Origin: an uncultured Rhodanobacteraceae bacterium
GTDB lineage: Bacteria; Pseudomonadota; Gammaproteobacteria; Xanthomonadales; Rhodanobacteraceae
Direction: 5' to 3'
DNA: 9,182 nucleotides
NCBI GenBank assembly: GCA_937902695.1
Contig: CALFNI010000388.1
Span: 1 to 9,182, forward strand
Shown: positions 1 through 6,430 of the stretch, in pieces
How the letters are laid out: each line of letters starts with the position of its first letter
Position numbering within the stretch: position 1 is the first letter of the stretch
Notes under the pieces: model-generated
Told to the model about the DNA's origin: nothing
The model's database searches: none
The model's input: only the letters and a program-made list of their open reading frames with translations
Made by a program: the position numbers and the translations under genes

Positions 1-443
1 ATCAGGCGCCGCTTCATGCCGCCCGACATCGTGCGCGCCGGCTGCTCGGCCTTGTCCCAGATGTGGAGCTGCTTCAGGTGATGCTCGGCGCGCTCGCACG
101 CGATGCGGCGCGGGATGCCGTAGAAGCCGGCCTGGTTCACGCAGATGTCGAACGGTTTCTCGAACTGGTTGAAGTTGAGCTCCTGCGGCACGAGCCCGAT
201 CATGCGCATCGCTTCGCTGCGATGCGTGCGGATCGAGGTGCCGAAGATCCGCACCTCGCCGCCGGTCGCGTTGACGAGCGAGGAGAGGATGCCGATCAGC
301 GTCGACTTGCCGGCGCCGTTCGGGCCGAGCAACGCGAAGAAATCGCCGGGCTGTACCGAGAGCGAGACGCCTTTGAGGGCTTCGACGCCGCTCGCATAGG
401 TTTTGCGCAGCTCGACGACGTCGAGCGCAGGTGTTTGGGTCAT
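1..443 (-). CDS. yadG: ABC transporter ATP-binding protein, YadG-like (partial)
   Basis: This is the N-terminal 147 codons of an ABC ATPase that runs off the left edge of the window. Translating the minus strand from ATG at 443 gives a protein starting MTQTPALDVVELRKTY. A perfect Walker A (GPNGAGKST) lies at residues 40-48, and the ABC signature (SGGMKRRL) lies at 140-147, where the window ends. Walker B and the H-loop are therefore outside. The phrases SLVNATGG, GLVPQELNFNQFE and VNQAGFYGI closely match what I know of E. coli YadG, the ATPase of the ABC-2 pair YadG/YadH, so a YadH-type permease is expected further left. The substrate of that family is not established. The gene is divergent from the reductase, with 89 bp between the starts. 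No strong Shine-Dalgarno precedes the ATG, but a perfect TATAAT lies about 36 bp upstream. Family assignment is firm; orthology to yadG is likely. Confidence 0.93.
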   Translation of the reverse strand, partial: MTQTPALDVVELRKTYASGVEALKGVSLSVQPGDFFALLGPNGAGKSTLIGILSSLVNATGGEVRIFGTSIRTHRSEAMRMIGLVPQELNFNQFEKPFDICVNQAGFYGIPRRIACERAEHHLKQLHIWDKAEQPARTMSGGMKRRL

Positions 444-479
444 CGGACGGGACTGGGAGGTCGGAGCGCGCTGCCTGTT

Positions 480-485
480 ATTATA
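480..485 (-). promoter_or_regulatory. -10 box (TATAAT) upstream of the yadG-like gene
   Basis: On the minus strand the sequence at 485-480 is a perfect TATAAT, in a small AT-rich patch within very GC-rich DNA. It would place a transcription start near 473 and a leader of about 30 nt before the ATG at 443. No good TTGACA is seen 16-18 bp upstream, so promoter strength is uncertain. The same patch read on the plus strand (TATTATAG) could also serve the divergent reductase gene. Confidence 0.4.
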
Positions 486-532
486 GCGGGCTGTTTCCCC
501 AAGACCTTCACGCCGCGCGCGACACCAGGCTC

Positions 533-1282
533 GTGATCGAACATTTCCCGCTCAAGCTCGCCGAAAGCCGCATGCTGGCGCCCGCCGTGCGCCACATGGC
601 GTTCGAGCGCGCCGACGGCAAGCCGTTCGCGTTCGTGCCCGGCCAGTTCCTGCAGATCCATTTCCACTACTCGGACGGCAAGCCGACCAAGCGGAGCTAT
701 TCGGTCGCGACGATCGGCGACGGCACGTCGGCGCCGGTCGAGCGCGTCGAGATCGCGGTGTCGTATGTCGAAGGCGGCGCCGCGACGGCGCTTTTGTCGA
801 CCCTCGAAGAGGGCGGCAGCGTCGATGCGAGCGGGCCGTACGGCCGCTTCTGTCTCATGGACGCGGACACGAACACGCGTTACCTGCTCGTCGCGACCGG
901 CACCGGCGTCACGCCGTACCGCGCGATGCTGCCGAAAATCAGGGAGGCGATCGCCGCGCGCGGATGCACGTTCGCGCTGGTCTATGGCGCGCGCAACGAA
1001 TCGGAGCTCCTCTACGGCGAGGAGTTCGAGGCGTTCGCGAAGGAAACGCCGGGCTTCACGTTCCACCCGTGCTTCAGCCGCGTTCCGCGCCCGGTGCCGC
1101 GGCCGAACGATCGCAACGGCCGCGTGCAGGTCGCGCTCGGCGAGCTTTCGCCGAATGCCGCGAACGACATCGCGTACCTCTGCGGCAATCCGGACATGGT
1201 CGACGAGGCGTTCGCGATGCTGAAGGAGGCCGGCTTGCCCGTGCCGCACATTCGGCGCGAAAAATACGTTTCCTCGCGCTGA
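533..1282 (+). CDS. Ferredoxin-NADP(+) reductase family flavoprotein
   Basis: This is a 249-residue soluble FAD-dependent oxidoreductase predicted to pass electrons between NADPH and ferredoxin or flavodoxin in the cytoplasm. The FAD-binding beta-barrel has RSYS at residues 54-57 (the RxYS flavin motif), EGGAATALL near 80-88 and GPYGRF at 101-106. The NADP-binding half has GTGTGVTPYRAML at 123-133 and CGNPDMVDEAF at 217-227. The C-terminus ends REKYVSSR, typical of this family. There is no signal peptide, membrane segment or 2Fe-2S cysteine cluster, so it is a stand-alone reductase. I chose the GTG at 533 because the conserved domain begins a few residues later (FPLKLAESRML). An upstream GTG at 431 would add 34 residues without family character and would run into the divergent yadG start. 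Ribosome binding is weak (an AGG 3 nt before the start). The precise electron partner cannot be read from the sequence. Confidence 0.88.
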   Translation: MIEHFPLKLAESRMLAPAVRHMAFERADGKPFAFVPGQFLQIHFHYSDGKPTKRSYSVATIGDGTSAPVERVEIAVSYVEGGAATALLSTLEEGGSVDASGPYGRFCLMDADTNTRYLLVATGTGVTPYRAMLPKIREAIAARGCTFALVYGARNESELLYGEEFEAFAKETPGFTFHPCFSRVPRPVPRPNDRNGRVQVALGELSPNAANDIAYLCGNPDMVDEAFAMLKEAGLPVPHIRREKYVSSR

Positions 1283-1286
1283 TTGG

Positions 1287-1302
1287 TTTTCCCCTCTCCC
1301 GC
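1287..1302. repeat. Truncated outer copy of the REP-like half-element
   Basis: TTTTCCCCTCTCCCGC repeats, in direct orientation, the left arm of the full element at 1311-1325, but its matching right arm is absent. On the far side, 1424-1440 (GAGCGGGAGTAGGGAAA) is an imperfect inverted counterpart. The full element is thus nested inside the eroded remains of another. Confidence 0.5.
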
Positions 1303-1310
1303 GTGTTTCC

Positions 1311-1419
1311 TTTCCCCTCTCCCGCTTGCGGGAGAGGGTAGGGTGAGGGCAAAAGCGCGAGGCGCTTCCACAGGCGTGCCCTCACCCCAGCCCTCTCCCG
1401 CAAGCGGGAGAGGGGGAAA
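1311..1419. repeat. REP/BIME-like inverted repeat pair
   Basis: Two copies of a ~40-base element lie head-to-head. In each, an 11-bp perfect stem CCCTCTCCCGC/GCGGGAGAGGG closes on a 2-base loop: TT in the left copy (1315-1338) and AA in the right copy (1391-1414). The inner flanks also mirror each other: GGGTGAGGGC at 1341-1350 against GCCCTCACCC at 1378-1387. So do the outer flanks, TTTC on the left and GAAAA on the right. Between them is a further hairpin AAGCGC-GAG-GCGCTT (1353-1367). This is the layout of a bacterial interspersed mosaic element made of paired REP sequences, which are typically intergenic and mobilised by RAYT transposases. No RAYT gene is in the window. Sitting between convergent genes, the strong hairpins could also protect mRNA 3' ends or attenuate read-through. 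Confidence 0.75.
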
Positions 1420-1570
1420 AGCGGAGCGGGAGTAGGGAAACGCACGTCAGGCCTTGCAAGGAAGGGGGATGCGAGCGGCCCACATCGCGGGCCTGCGCCT
1501 TGCCTCACACCCCGCCTTGCCTCGCAAGCTCGTAGCGGAGCACGCCGCGCGGATGCGCCGGCGCCGCTCC

Positions 1571-2536
1571 TCAATACGTGACGGTCACCGTGATCGTGTC
1601 GTTGTACGTGCCGGCGCTCGGCGTCGTCTGGTTCGGCACGCGGCCGTAGACGGTCAGCGTCTGGCTGCTGCCGTTGCCGCTGCCGGCCACGGTGTCGGTG
1701 TTGAGCGTCGAGCCCCAGCGCTGCGTGCGCGTGGGGTTTCGGTAGAGCTCGTACGTGACCAGGCCGCCCGGGCCCTGCATGCGCCGCGTCGTGCCGCTCG
1801 CGTGCTGGCCATTGTCGAGGCCGACCTGATAGGCGGCGCCGCTCGCGCATTGCACGGTCACGTTCGAGGTGCCGTCGGTGTTCGCAAGCAGGAGGCCGAC
1901 CGCACCGAAGTCGAGCGTCGATGCGGACACCGAGCATTGCGACGTCACCGTCGCGGTCACCGTAAACGGAAACTGGTCCAGGATCGACGTCGAGCACGTG
2001 CCGGGCGGCGCCGTGCCGCTCTCGTTGATCGTGATCGCGGTGTGGTTGCCCGAAAACGCATCCTGGTACGCGCCCGGCACCGCGGTGGTCTGGCCGCCGA
2101 CGACGCGCCCGTACATCGTCGCCGAGCCTTGCGTCGAGCCGCGTCTCGCGATCGTGACGTTGACCATGACCGGCGTGTTGACGCCGAAGAACGAGCTGCC
2201 CCAGACCGTCGTGTGCGCCGCGTTCTGGAACAGCTGGAAGAAGAGATCGTCGCCGGCCGCATCCTGCATCAGGCGCGGATTCGCGTTGCCTGCACCCTGC
2301 GCGCCGTCGCCGATGCTGAAGCAGACCGTCGCGTAGCGCGTCCCGTTCGCGCTGTTCGAGCAGGTGTAGTTCAACGTCGCGTTCGCGTCGGTCTGGCTCG
2401 ACAGCGGATTGACGTTGCCGAAGCTGACGTTCGTCATCGTCGCCGAGCAATCGATGTTCTGTGCGCGGGCCAACGAGACGAGGGCGATGCTGGCAAGCAG
2501 GAGCAACGCCAGCGGAAGTCGAAGTGCGGCGATCAT
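1571..2536 (-). CDS. Two-domain SCPU (spore coat U) protein, probable pilus tip adhesin
   Basis: This is a 321-residue secreted protein and the last gene of the pilus operon. Residues 1-25 are a signal peptide ending LARA. Domain 1 (about 26-185) is a divergent SCPU domain with cysteines 30, 59, 72 and 181, WG at 112-113 and MYGRV at 141-145. Domain 2 (about 189-321) is a canonical SCPU pilin domain with C201 and C230, LDFG, RRM, TVYGRVP and the terminal TVTVTY. In Csu-type archaic chaperone-usher pili the two-domain subunit (CsuE) is the tip adhesin, its N-domain binding surfaces and its C-domain joining the rod by donor-strand exchange. By architecture and position this protein should do the same. 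The ATG at 2536 overlaps the usher stop (ATGA) and is preceded by AAGGA. Upstream in-frame codons lie inside the usher gene and would put 27 charged residues before the signal, so I reject them. Confidence 0.85.
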   Translation of the reverse strand: MIAALRLPLALLLLASIALVSLARAQNIDCSATMTNVSFGNVNPLSSQTDANATLNYTCSNSANGTRYATVCFSIGDGAQGAGNANPRLMQDAAGDDLFFQLFQNAAHTTVWGSSFFGVNTPVMVNVTIARRGSTQGSATMYGRVVGGQTTAVPGAYQDAFSGNHTAITINESGTAPPGTCSTSILDQFPFTVTATVTSQCSVSASTLDFGAVGLLLANTDGTSNVTVQCASGAAYQVGLDNGQHASGTTRRMQGPGGLVTYELYRNPTRTQRWGSTLNTDTVAGSGNGSSQTLTVYGRVPNQTTPSAGTYNDTITVTVTY

Positions 2537-4935
2537 GGCGATTCCTTGCTGCAGACCAGCGGGCCGACCAGCGGCACCTTGCCGGTTTCGTAACGGTAAT
2601 CGAAGCGCGCGCGGCAATCGCCGGCGGGCGCATGCACGACGAGCGTGTTATGCGGCTTCAGTTTCTCGAGATAGACGGCGCCGTCGTAGCCGACGAGCGC
2701 GCCCGCGCCGGCGTCGCCGTTGAGCTCGACGCCGCTGCCGAGCGCGAGCGGCTCGCCGTTCGCGTCGTGCAGCACGACCGAAGCGGCCTGCACCGGCTCG
2801 ACGCGGAAGTTGACCAGCACGCCGGAGCGGTCGGCCGGCACGACTTCATCGTCGACGCGCTCGATGTGCGCATCGGGCGGGAGAAGCATCGGGTCGATCG
2901 CGACGCGGTTCTTCTGGAACGCATTGAGCGGCGTGATGAGGACGTCGCCGTTCGAATCGGTAGTGCCGATGACGCGGTTTTCGAGCGTGACCGGCACGTC
3001 CGGCACGCCGGTGGCGACGACCGCGAACGCATCGTCGATGCGCCGCGCGGCGAAGAGGTGGCTGTCCATCCAGACCAGCGCGCCGGACAGCTCAGCGTAG
3101 CCGAGCGTCGAGCCGTCGAGCGTTTGCGCGCCGACGAGCGTCTGCGCGCGATCGCCGCGATAGCCGAACTCGGCCTGGCCGCCGTCGAGACCCTGGCCTT
3201 CCTGCGCGCGCACGTGCCAGCCGTAGCCGCCGTCGGGCGAGATCGGCCGGCTCACGTCGACTGCGGCGAAGTTGCCGCGGCTGTCGTGCTGCGTCGACAG
3301 GCTCGCCGATTCGTAGCCGAAGCTCACCGAAAGGCCCATGAAGATCGTGCGGTCGCTGTGGTCTTCGAGATTCTGGTTGTAGTTGAGGCTGAGCGAAAAG
3401 CGCGAGCCGAATGAGCGGAAGTAGAACGCGCTTGCGAAGCGCGAGCGCGGCTGCCCCGGATAGGTCAGCTCGACGTAGTTCGCGCCGAAGCTGCCGGCCG
3501 GCGCGTAGGTAACGCCGACGAGCGCGCGATCAGTGCGCTTCGCCGGCGGCGGCCCGTACGACGAGGCGACGTCGCGGTAATCGCCGAACGTGCGCAGGCT
3601 GTCGACGCCGACATTGAGCCAGGTGTTGCGCCAGCTGTAGCCAAGCTCGGCCTGCTGTCCATCGCGGCCGTGCCATTGCGAATAGGCGGCTGAACCCGTG
3701 AGGACGCCGTTGTCGCCGATCTGCATCACGCCGCCCGCACCGCCGTTGGCGAGGCCCGAAATCGTCTCGGCGTGCGCTTCGGCGGTGAACCAGTCGGTCA
3801 TGCCGCGGCGATAGACGCCGCTCGCGGCCGGATCGTGGCCGTAGTCGAACGAGGCGACGCCATAGTTCTGGCGCACGAGGCCGACGTCGATCGAATAGTC
3901 GTCGAGGCCCTGTCTGAGCAGCGCGCTCGACGTGTAGAACGGAAAGTCGTACGTGGTCTGCCGGCCGAGCGCGTCGGTCAGCACCACCTGCGCCGTGCCG
4001 GCGCCGTTGACGATCGGCACCGTGCCGAGCTGGAACGGCCCCGCGGGCGTATCGCCGCTGTAGCGGCGCAACCCGTTGACGTAGAGCTCCACCGTCGACG
4101 GCACCGCCGCCTGACCGAGGAACTGCGGAATCGGAAACGTGATGAGGTCGGGCTGCAGGGCGAAATCGCGTTGCAGCTGGAAGCCGCCGAGATGCGTCGC
4201 GCGCGACCAGGAGAGACTGCCCGAGATCGTGTCGCCGACGCGCATGACGGTGGCCGAGTCGACGAACGAGCGTGTCCACGTCGTGTCGAGCCGCGCGGAT
4301 TCGGCGTACGTGTCGCTGCCGGGCGAATCGGCGAGGCGCGAGAGCCACGTATTGCTGACGACGCCGAAGCCGCCGAATGCGCGCGCTTCGGCGAACGTCG
4401 AGAGGCCGGTGTTCGACGCGTCGTCGCGCGTGCCGTAGAGATCGTAATTGAGCAGAAAGCCGGTCGACGCGGTCGGCTTCGGGATCGGCGATTCCGGCGC
4501 ATTCAGCACGCTGCGCGCGAGATCGATCGCATGCTCGCCGGCCGTGAACTCGATGCGCTGGCGTTCCTCGTCGTAGTGGTACGTGACGCCGGGCAGCGCG
4601 TCGAGCTCGACGCTCGCGACGCTCTGCTCGGAGAGGCGAAAGCCGAGCTGGCGCAGCGTTTCGGCACCCGCGCGCAGCTTGCCGTCGACCTGGGTGAATG
4701 CGGCGAGCTTGTGCGTCTCGTTGCCGTTGATGACGACTTCGAGGTACAGCACCGAACCCGCGCCGGCGCCGCCCGCGTCGGCGATCACGTCGATCGCGGA
4801 CGTGCCGATCACGTCGGCGTCGGCGGCGCTCGCGGCAGGCACGTCGGCGACGCCGTCACGCGTCGCCGCGCACAGCACGATGCCGCTAGCGAGACAGAGC
4901 GCCAGGCGCGAGGGTCTGGTCGGTTGCATCGCCAT
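2533..4935 (-). CDS. Outer-membrane pilus usher (FimD/CsuD-like)
   Basis: This 800-residue usher is the outer-membrane pore that receives chaperone-subunit complexes and assembles and secretes the pilus. A signal peptide covers roughly residues 1-30. The N-terminal chaperone-binding domain includes LYLEVVINGNE (63-73) and LRQLGF. The beta-barrel and plug region carries family hallmarks such as FAEARAFGGFG, RVGDTISG, FPIPQFLGQAAVP, VELYVNGLRR, GPFQLG, VVLTDALGRQ and DYSIDVGLVRQNYG. The C-terminal region has a cysteine pair (774 and 795) like that of other ushers. The length suits the shorter archaic ushers. The chosen ATG at 4935 has AAAGG 9 nt upstream and overlaps the chaperone 3' end by 50 bp. 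A second ATG at 4929 is possible. The stop overlaps the adhesin start in ATGA, suggesting translational coupling. No frame damage is seen. Confidence 0.93.
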   Translation of the reverse strand: MAMQPTRPSRLALCLASGIVLCAATRDGVADVPAASAADADVIGTSAIDVIADAGGAGAGSVLYLEVVINGNETHKLAAFTQVDGKLRAGAETLRQLGFRLSEQSVASVELDALPGVTYHYDEERQRIEFTAGEHAIDLARSVLNAPESPIPKPTASTGFLLNYDLYGTRDDASNTGLSTFAEARAFGGFGVVSNTWLSRLADSPGSDTYAESARLDTTWTRSFVDSATVMRVGDTISGSLSWSRATHLGGFQLQRDFALQPDLITFPIPQFLGQAAVPSTVELYVNGLRRYSGDTPAGPFQLGTVPIVNGAGTAQVVLTDALGRQTTYDFPFYTSSALLRQGLDDYSIDVGLVRQNYGVASFDYGHDPAASGVYRRGMTDWFTAEAHAETISGLANGGAGGVMQIGDNGVLTGSAAYSQWHGRDGQQAELGYSWRNTWLNVGVDSLRTFGDYRDVASSYGPPPAKRTDRALVGVTYAPAGSFGANYVELTYPGQPRSRFASAFYFRSFGSRFSLSLNYNQNLEDHSDRTIFMGLSVSFGYESASLSTQHDSRGNFAAVDVSRPISPDGGYGWHVRAQEGQGLDGGQAEFGYRGDRAQTLVGAQTLDGSTLGYAELSGALVWMDSHLFAARRIDDAFAVVATGVPDVPVTLENRVIGTTDSNGDVLITPLNAFQKNRVAIDPMLLPPDAHIERVDDEVVPADRSGVLVNFRVEPVQAASVVLHDANGEPLALGSGVELNGDAGAGALVGYDGAVYLEKLKPHNTLVVHAPAGDCRARFDYRYETGKVPLVGPLVCSKESP

Positions 4936-5608
4936 TGACCAGGGCCTTTAGGCTGGCGTTCGTCGCGGTCGCGCCGGCGGGCAGCGCGATCGTCCAATGC
5001 ATCGTTGCGCCCGGCAGCACGTAGCCGAGAAGCCCCGGCACGATCGCGACCGGCGCCGTGCCCGGCTGCACGAGGTCCACGTCGCGGATCTGCGCGTGCG
5101 CGGTGCCTGCATTGCTGACCGTGAGCTCCAGTGTGTCGCGGCCCGGCGTGCCGGACCATTTCAGCGAAGGCGTGCCGCTGGCGCCGACGAAGACCGGCAC
5201 CGAATAGCGCAGCACGTACGTAACGCCGGTGCCTTTCGCGGCTTCGAGCGGAAGCTCGTCGACGAGCAGGCGGTAGGTCTGCTCGCCGGCCGCGGTGTCC
5301 TGGCCCGTCCGGATGACGCGGACGAGCTGGCGGCCGCCCGGCGGAACCGCGAGCATCGGCGGACTCGCGACGAGCGCCTGCGTCGGATCGAGCGCGTCCT
5401 TGCCGCCGGCCTGCGACCACTTGTACGCACGCACCTGCGCGCGCAGCTCGTGATCGCCGGAGTTGGTCAGCCAGAGCGCCTGCGCGGGTCCCGCGGCGGC
5501 CATCTCGAGGCTGGTGGGTGCGATCTGCAGCCCGCTCGCGGACGCGTCGAACGCGGCCGCGAGGAGGCAAGCGAGGGCTAGCCCCCGCATGGGCAGTGGC
5601 GAGCGCAT
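4886..5608 (-). CDS. Periplasmic pilus assembly chaperone (CsuC-like)
   Basis: This 240-residue PapD-fold chaperone caps pilus subunits in the periplasm and delivers them to the usher. The signal peptide ends near ASA at residues 22-24. Domain 1 contains LQIAPTSLEM, the edge-strand region LWLTNSGDHELRAQVRAYKW (45-64), VPPGGRQLVRVIR (88-100) and the highly diagnostic YRLLVDELP (112-120). Domain 2 continues from VTYVLRYSVPVFV. The AYKW tract and SCPU-type partner subunits point to the archaic (Csu-like) branch rather than the FimC/PapD branch. The ATG at 5608 is preferred because GAGAG lies about 12 nt upstream. A second in-frame ATG at 5590 lacks a ribosome site but would leave a shorter signal peptide. 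The gene starts 21 bp after the pilin stop and runs 50 bp into the usher. Confidence 0.92.
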   Translation of the reverse strand: MRSPLPMRGLALACLLAAAFDASASGLQIAPTSLEMAAAGPAQALWLTNSGDHELRAQVRAYKWSQAGGKDALDPTQALVASPPMLAVPPGGRQLVRVIRTGQDTAAGEQTYRLLVDELPLEAAKGTGVTYVLRYSVPVFVGASGTPSLKWSGTPGRDTLELTVSNAGTAHAQIRDVDLVQPGTAPVAIVPGLLGYVLPGATMHWTIALPAGATATNASLKALVNGDATDQTLAPGALSR

Positions 5609-5629
5609 GTCAGGGGCTCTCGCGTCGGC

Positions 5630-6121
5630 TCAGTACGTAACGGTCACGTTGACCGTGTCGTTGTACACGGCCGCCGGCGGCGTCGTCTGCGGCGGAACGC
5701 GGCCGTAGACGGTCAGCGTCTGCGACGTGCCGTTGCCGTTGCCGGCGACGGTATCGGTGCCGACGGTCGTGCCCCACACGGTGGTGCGGGCCGAGTTCGA
5801 ATAAAGCTGATAGCCGACGGTGTTCGTGCCGTTGATCATGCGACGCGCATTGATGTTGCCCGCGCCGCCGCCGTCGAGGCCGACGTTGTATGCGGCGCCC
5901 GTCGTGCAGGTCACCGAGATCGTCGAGGTCTGGTCGATGTTCGCGACGAGCGGACCCTGCGTGCCGAAGTCGAGCGTGGTCGGCGCGGTCGTCGAAATGT
6001 TGCAGGCATTCTGGATCGTGATCTTCACGGGCATCGTGTTGGTCACGGTCGCGGCGAAAGCACTGGTGGACGCGAGGCCAAACGTCACCAGGACAGCGCA
6101 AGCAATAGCCTTGATGCTCAT
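5630..6121 (-). CDS. SCPU-domain major pilin subunit (CsuA/B-like)
   Basis: This is a 163-residue secreted structural subunit and the first gene of the pilus operon. The signal peptide ends AFA at residue 23. The mature part begins ATVTNTMPVKITI, an alternating stretch suited to be the donor strand for the next subunit. The single SCPU domain shows C40 and C72 (one expected disulfide), LDFG at 50-53, a RRM, LYSNS, WGTT, TVYGRVP and the terminal VNVTVTY. Being first, single-domain and short, it is most likely the rod-forming pilin. The ATG at 6121 has an excellent ribosome site, AGGGGGG at 6136-6130 with an 8-nt spacer. An upstream in-frame ATG at 6199 would add 26 hydrophilic residues before the signal peptide and is rejected. 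Its C-terminal ~70 residues are nearly the same as those of the adhesin's second domain. Confidence 0.9.
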   Translation of the reverse strand: MSIKAIACAVLVTFGLASTSAFAATVTNTMPVKITIQNACNISTTAPTTLDFGTQGPLVANIDQTSTISVTCTTGAAYNVGLDGGGAGNINARRMINGTNTVGYQLYSNSARTTVWGTTVGTDTVAGNGNGTSQTLTVYGRVPPQTTPPAAVYNDTVNVTVTY

Positions 6122-6220
6122 TTCAGTATCCCCCCTGGGATTTGGTTGAGTGGGTGTCCCTGAATTGGCGAGCGCATCGAGGTCCGTTCGACATCGCACG
6201 TTTGCAGGTACAGGGGAGAG

Positions 6221-6237
6221 AGCAAGCGGTATGCCAA
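6221..6237 (-). promoter_or_regulatory. Sigma-54 (RpoN) promoter candidate for the pilus operon
   Basis: On the minus strand 6237-6221 reads TTGGCATACCGCTTGCT. Against the consensus TGGCACG-N4-TTGCW, the -24 block has TGGCA intact (5 of 7 positions), the -12 block TTGCT is perfect, and the GG-to-GC spacing is exact. The predicted transcription start is near 6210, giving a leader of about 90 nt before the pilin ATG. Sigma-54 promoters require an enhancer-binding activator, which fits the palindromes further upstream. No such activator gene is in the window. Control of pili by RpoN is known in several proteobacteria; its application here is inferred. Confidence 0.62.
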
Positions 6238-6264
6238 GCTCGGCCGTTGTCGGCTTGTGACGCA

Positions 6265-6278
6265 GTGATTGCCATCAC
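6265..6278. promoter_or_regulatory. Crp/Clp-type palindrome
   Basis: GTGATTGCCATCAC contains GTGA-N6-TCAC, the core of the Crp family operator (TGTGA-N6-TCACA), with the outermost bases A and G instead of T and A. Its centre (6271.5) is about 61 bp upstream of the start predicted from the sigma-54 box, a common Crp activator distance. In Lysobacterales the Crp homologue Clp uses the same core and responds to cyclic di-GMP, which would make sense for a pilus. The assignment is inferential. Confidence 0.42.
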
Positions 6279-6302
6279 GGACTACGCAGGTCGATATGTG
6301 AC

Positions 6303-6313
6303 GTGCTTGGCAC
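6303..6313. promoter_or_regulatory. Short dyad GTGC-TTG-GCAC
   Basis: GTGCTTGGCAC is a perfect 4+4 inverted repeat about 98 bp upstream of the predicted pilus transcription start. It overlaps GTGACGTGC (6298-6306), whose exact reverse complement occurs at 6429-6437. It could be part of an activator site, but it is short. Confidence 0.2.
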
Positions 6314-6334
6314 TTTTCGGGTCTGCGGTTCCTG

Positions 6335-6377
6335 GCGTCGGGTTTCCGACGCGTGCCGGAAAATGGCGCTTTCCGAC
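6335..6377. repeat. Hairpin plus short direct and inverted repeats
   Basis: GCGTCGG-GTTT-CCGACGC (6335-6352) is a perfect 7-bp inverted repeat. TTTCCGAC occurs twice in direct orientation (6343-6350 and 6370-6377, 27 bp apart), with a near-inverted copy GCCGGAAAA between them (6355-6363). This looks like a multi-site protein-binding region upstream of the pilus promoter, though no known operator is recognised. Confidence 0.4.
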
Positions 6378-6385
6378 CGGCCTCA

Positions 6386-6421
6386 GCTTGTGAAGAAAAT
6401 CTCATTTTTTCTGCACAAAGC
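6386..6421. promoter_or_regulatory. AT-rich 36-bp imperfect palindrome
   Basis: The left arm GCTTGTGAAGAAAA (6386-6399) pairs with the right arm TTTTCTGCACAAAGC (6407-6421) over 13 base pairs, with one mismatch and one bulged base. It is the most AT-rich spot of the whole window. Its centre is about 190 bp upstream of the predicted pilus transcription start, a normal distance for an enhancer-binding protein site. It has no outside T-tract, so it does not look like a terminator for either direction. Confidence 0.4.
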
Positions 6422-6430
6422 GGCCCCGGC

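Larger units (their letters stand above)
1283..1570. other. Convergent intergenic region with repeats
   Basis: This is the gap between the 3' ends of the reductase and the pilus adhesin gene. Besides the REP-like element listed separately, it holds a 10-bp palindrome CCTTGCAAGG (1452-1461) and a small hairpin GGCCC/GGGCC (1477-1481 with 1489-1493). It also has an 11-bp direct repeat CGCCTTGCCTC at 1496-1506 and 1513-1523, with a period of 17. CTTGC-CTC-GCAAG at 1516-1528 can form a hairpin. I see no convincing gene here. No hairpin is followed by a clean T-tract, so no canonical Rho-independent terminator is claimed for either gene. Confidence 0.6.

Noticed and set aside
1404..1420. Rho-independent terminator at the right REP hairpin
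   Set aside because: On the plus strand the stem is followed by GGAAAA, not a T-run. On the minus strand the left stem is followed by GGAAAGG. Neither is canonical.
1074..2633. Long antisense frame (519 codons) opposite the reductase end and across the adhesin, and similar long frames on both strands
   Set aside because: They are extremely Arg/Ala-rich, have no domain resemblance, and lie over clearly recognisable genes. Such frames are usual in DNA of this GC content.
6307..6323. Second sigma-54-like box on the plus strand (TTGGCAC...)
   Set aside because: The -24 half is good but the -12 half reads GGGTC instead of TTGCW, and it is about 400 bp from the hydrolase start.
6142..6393. 83-codon plus-strand frame over the sigma-54 region
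   Set aside because: It starts without an ATG or a ribosome site, shows no recognisable family, and overlaps the promoter signals.
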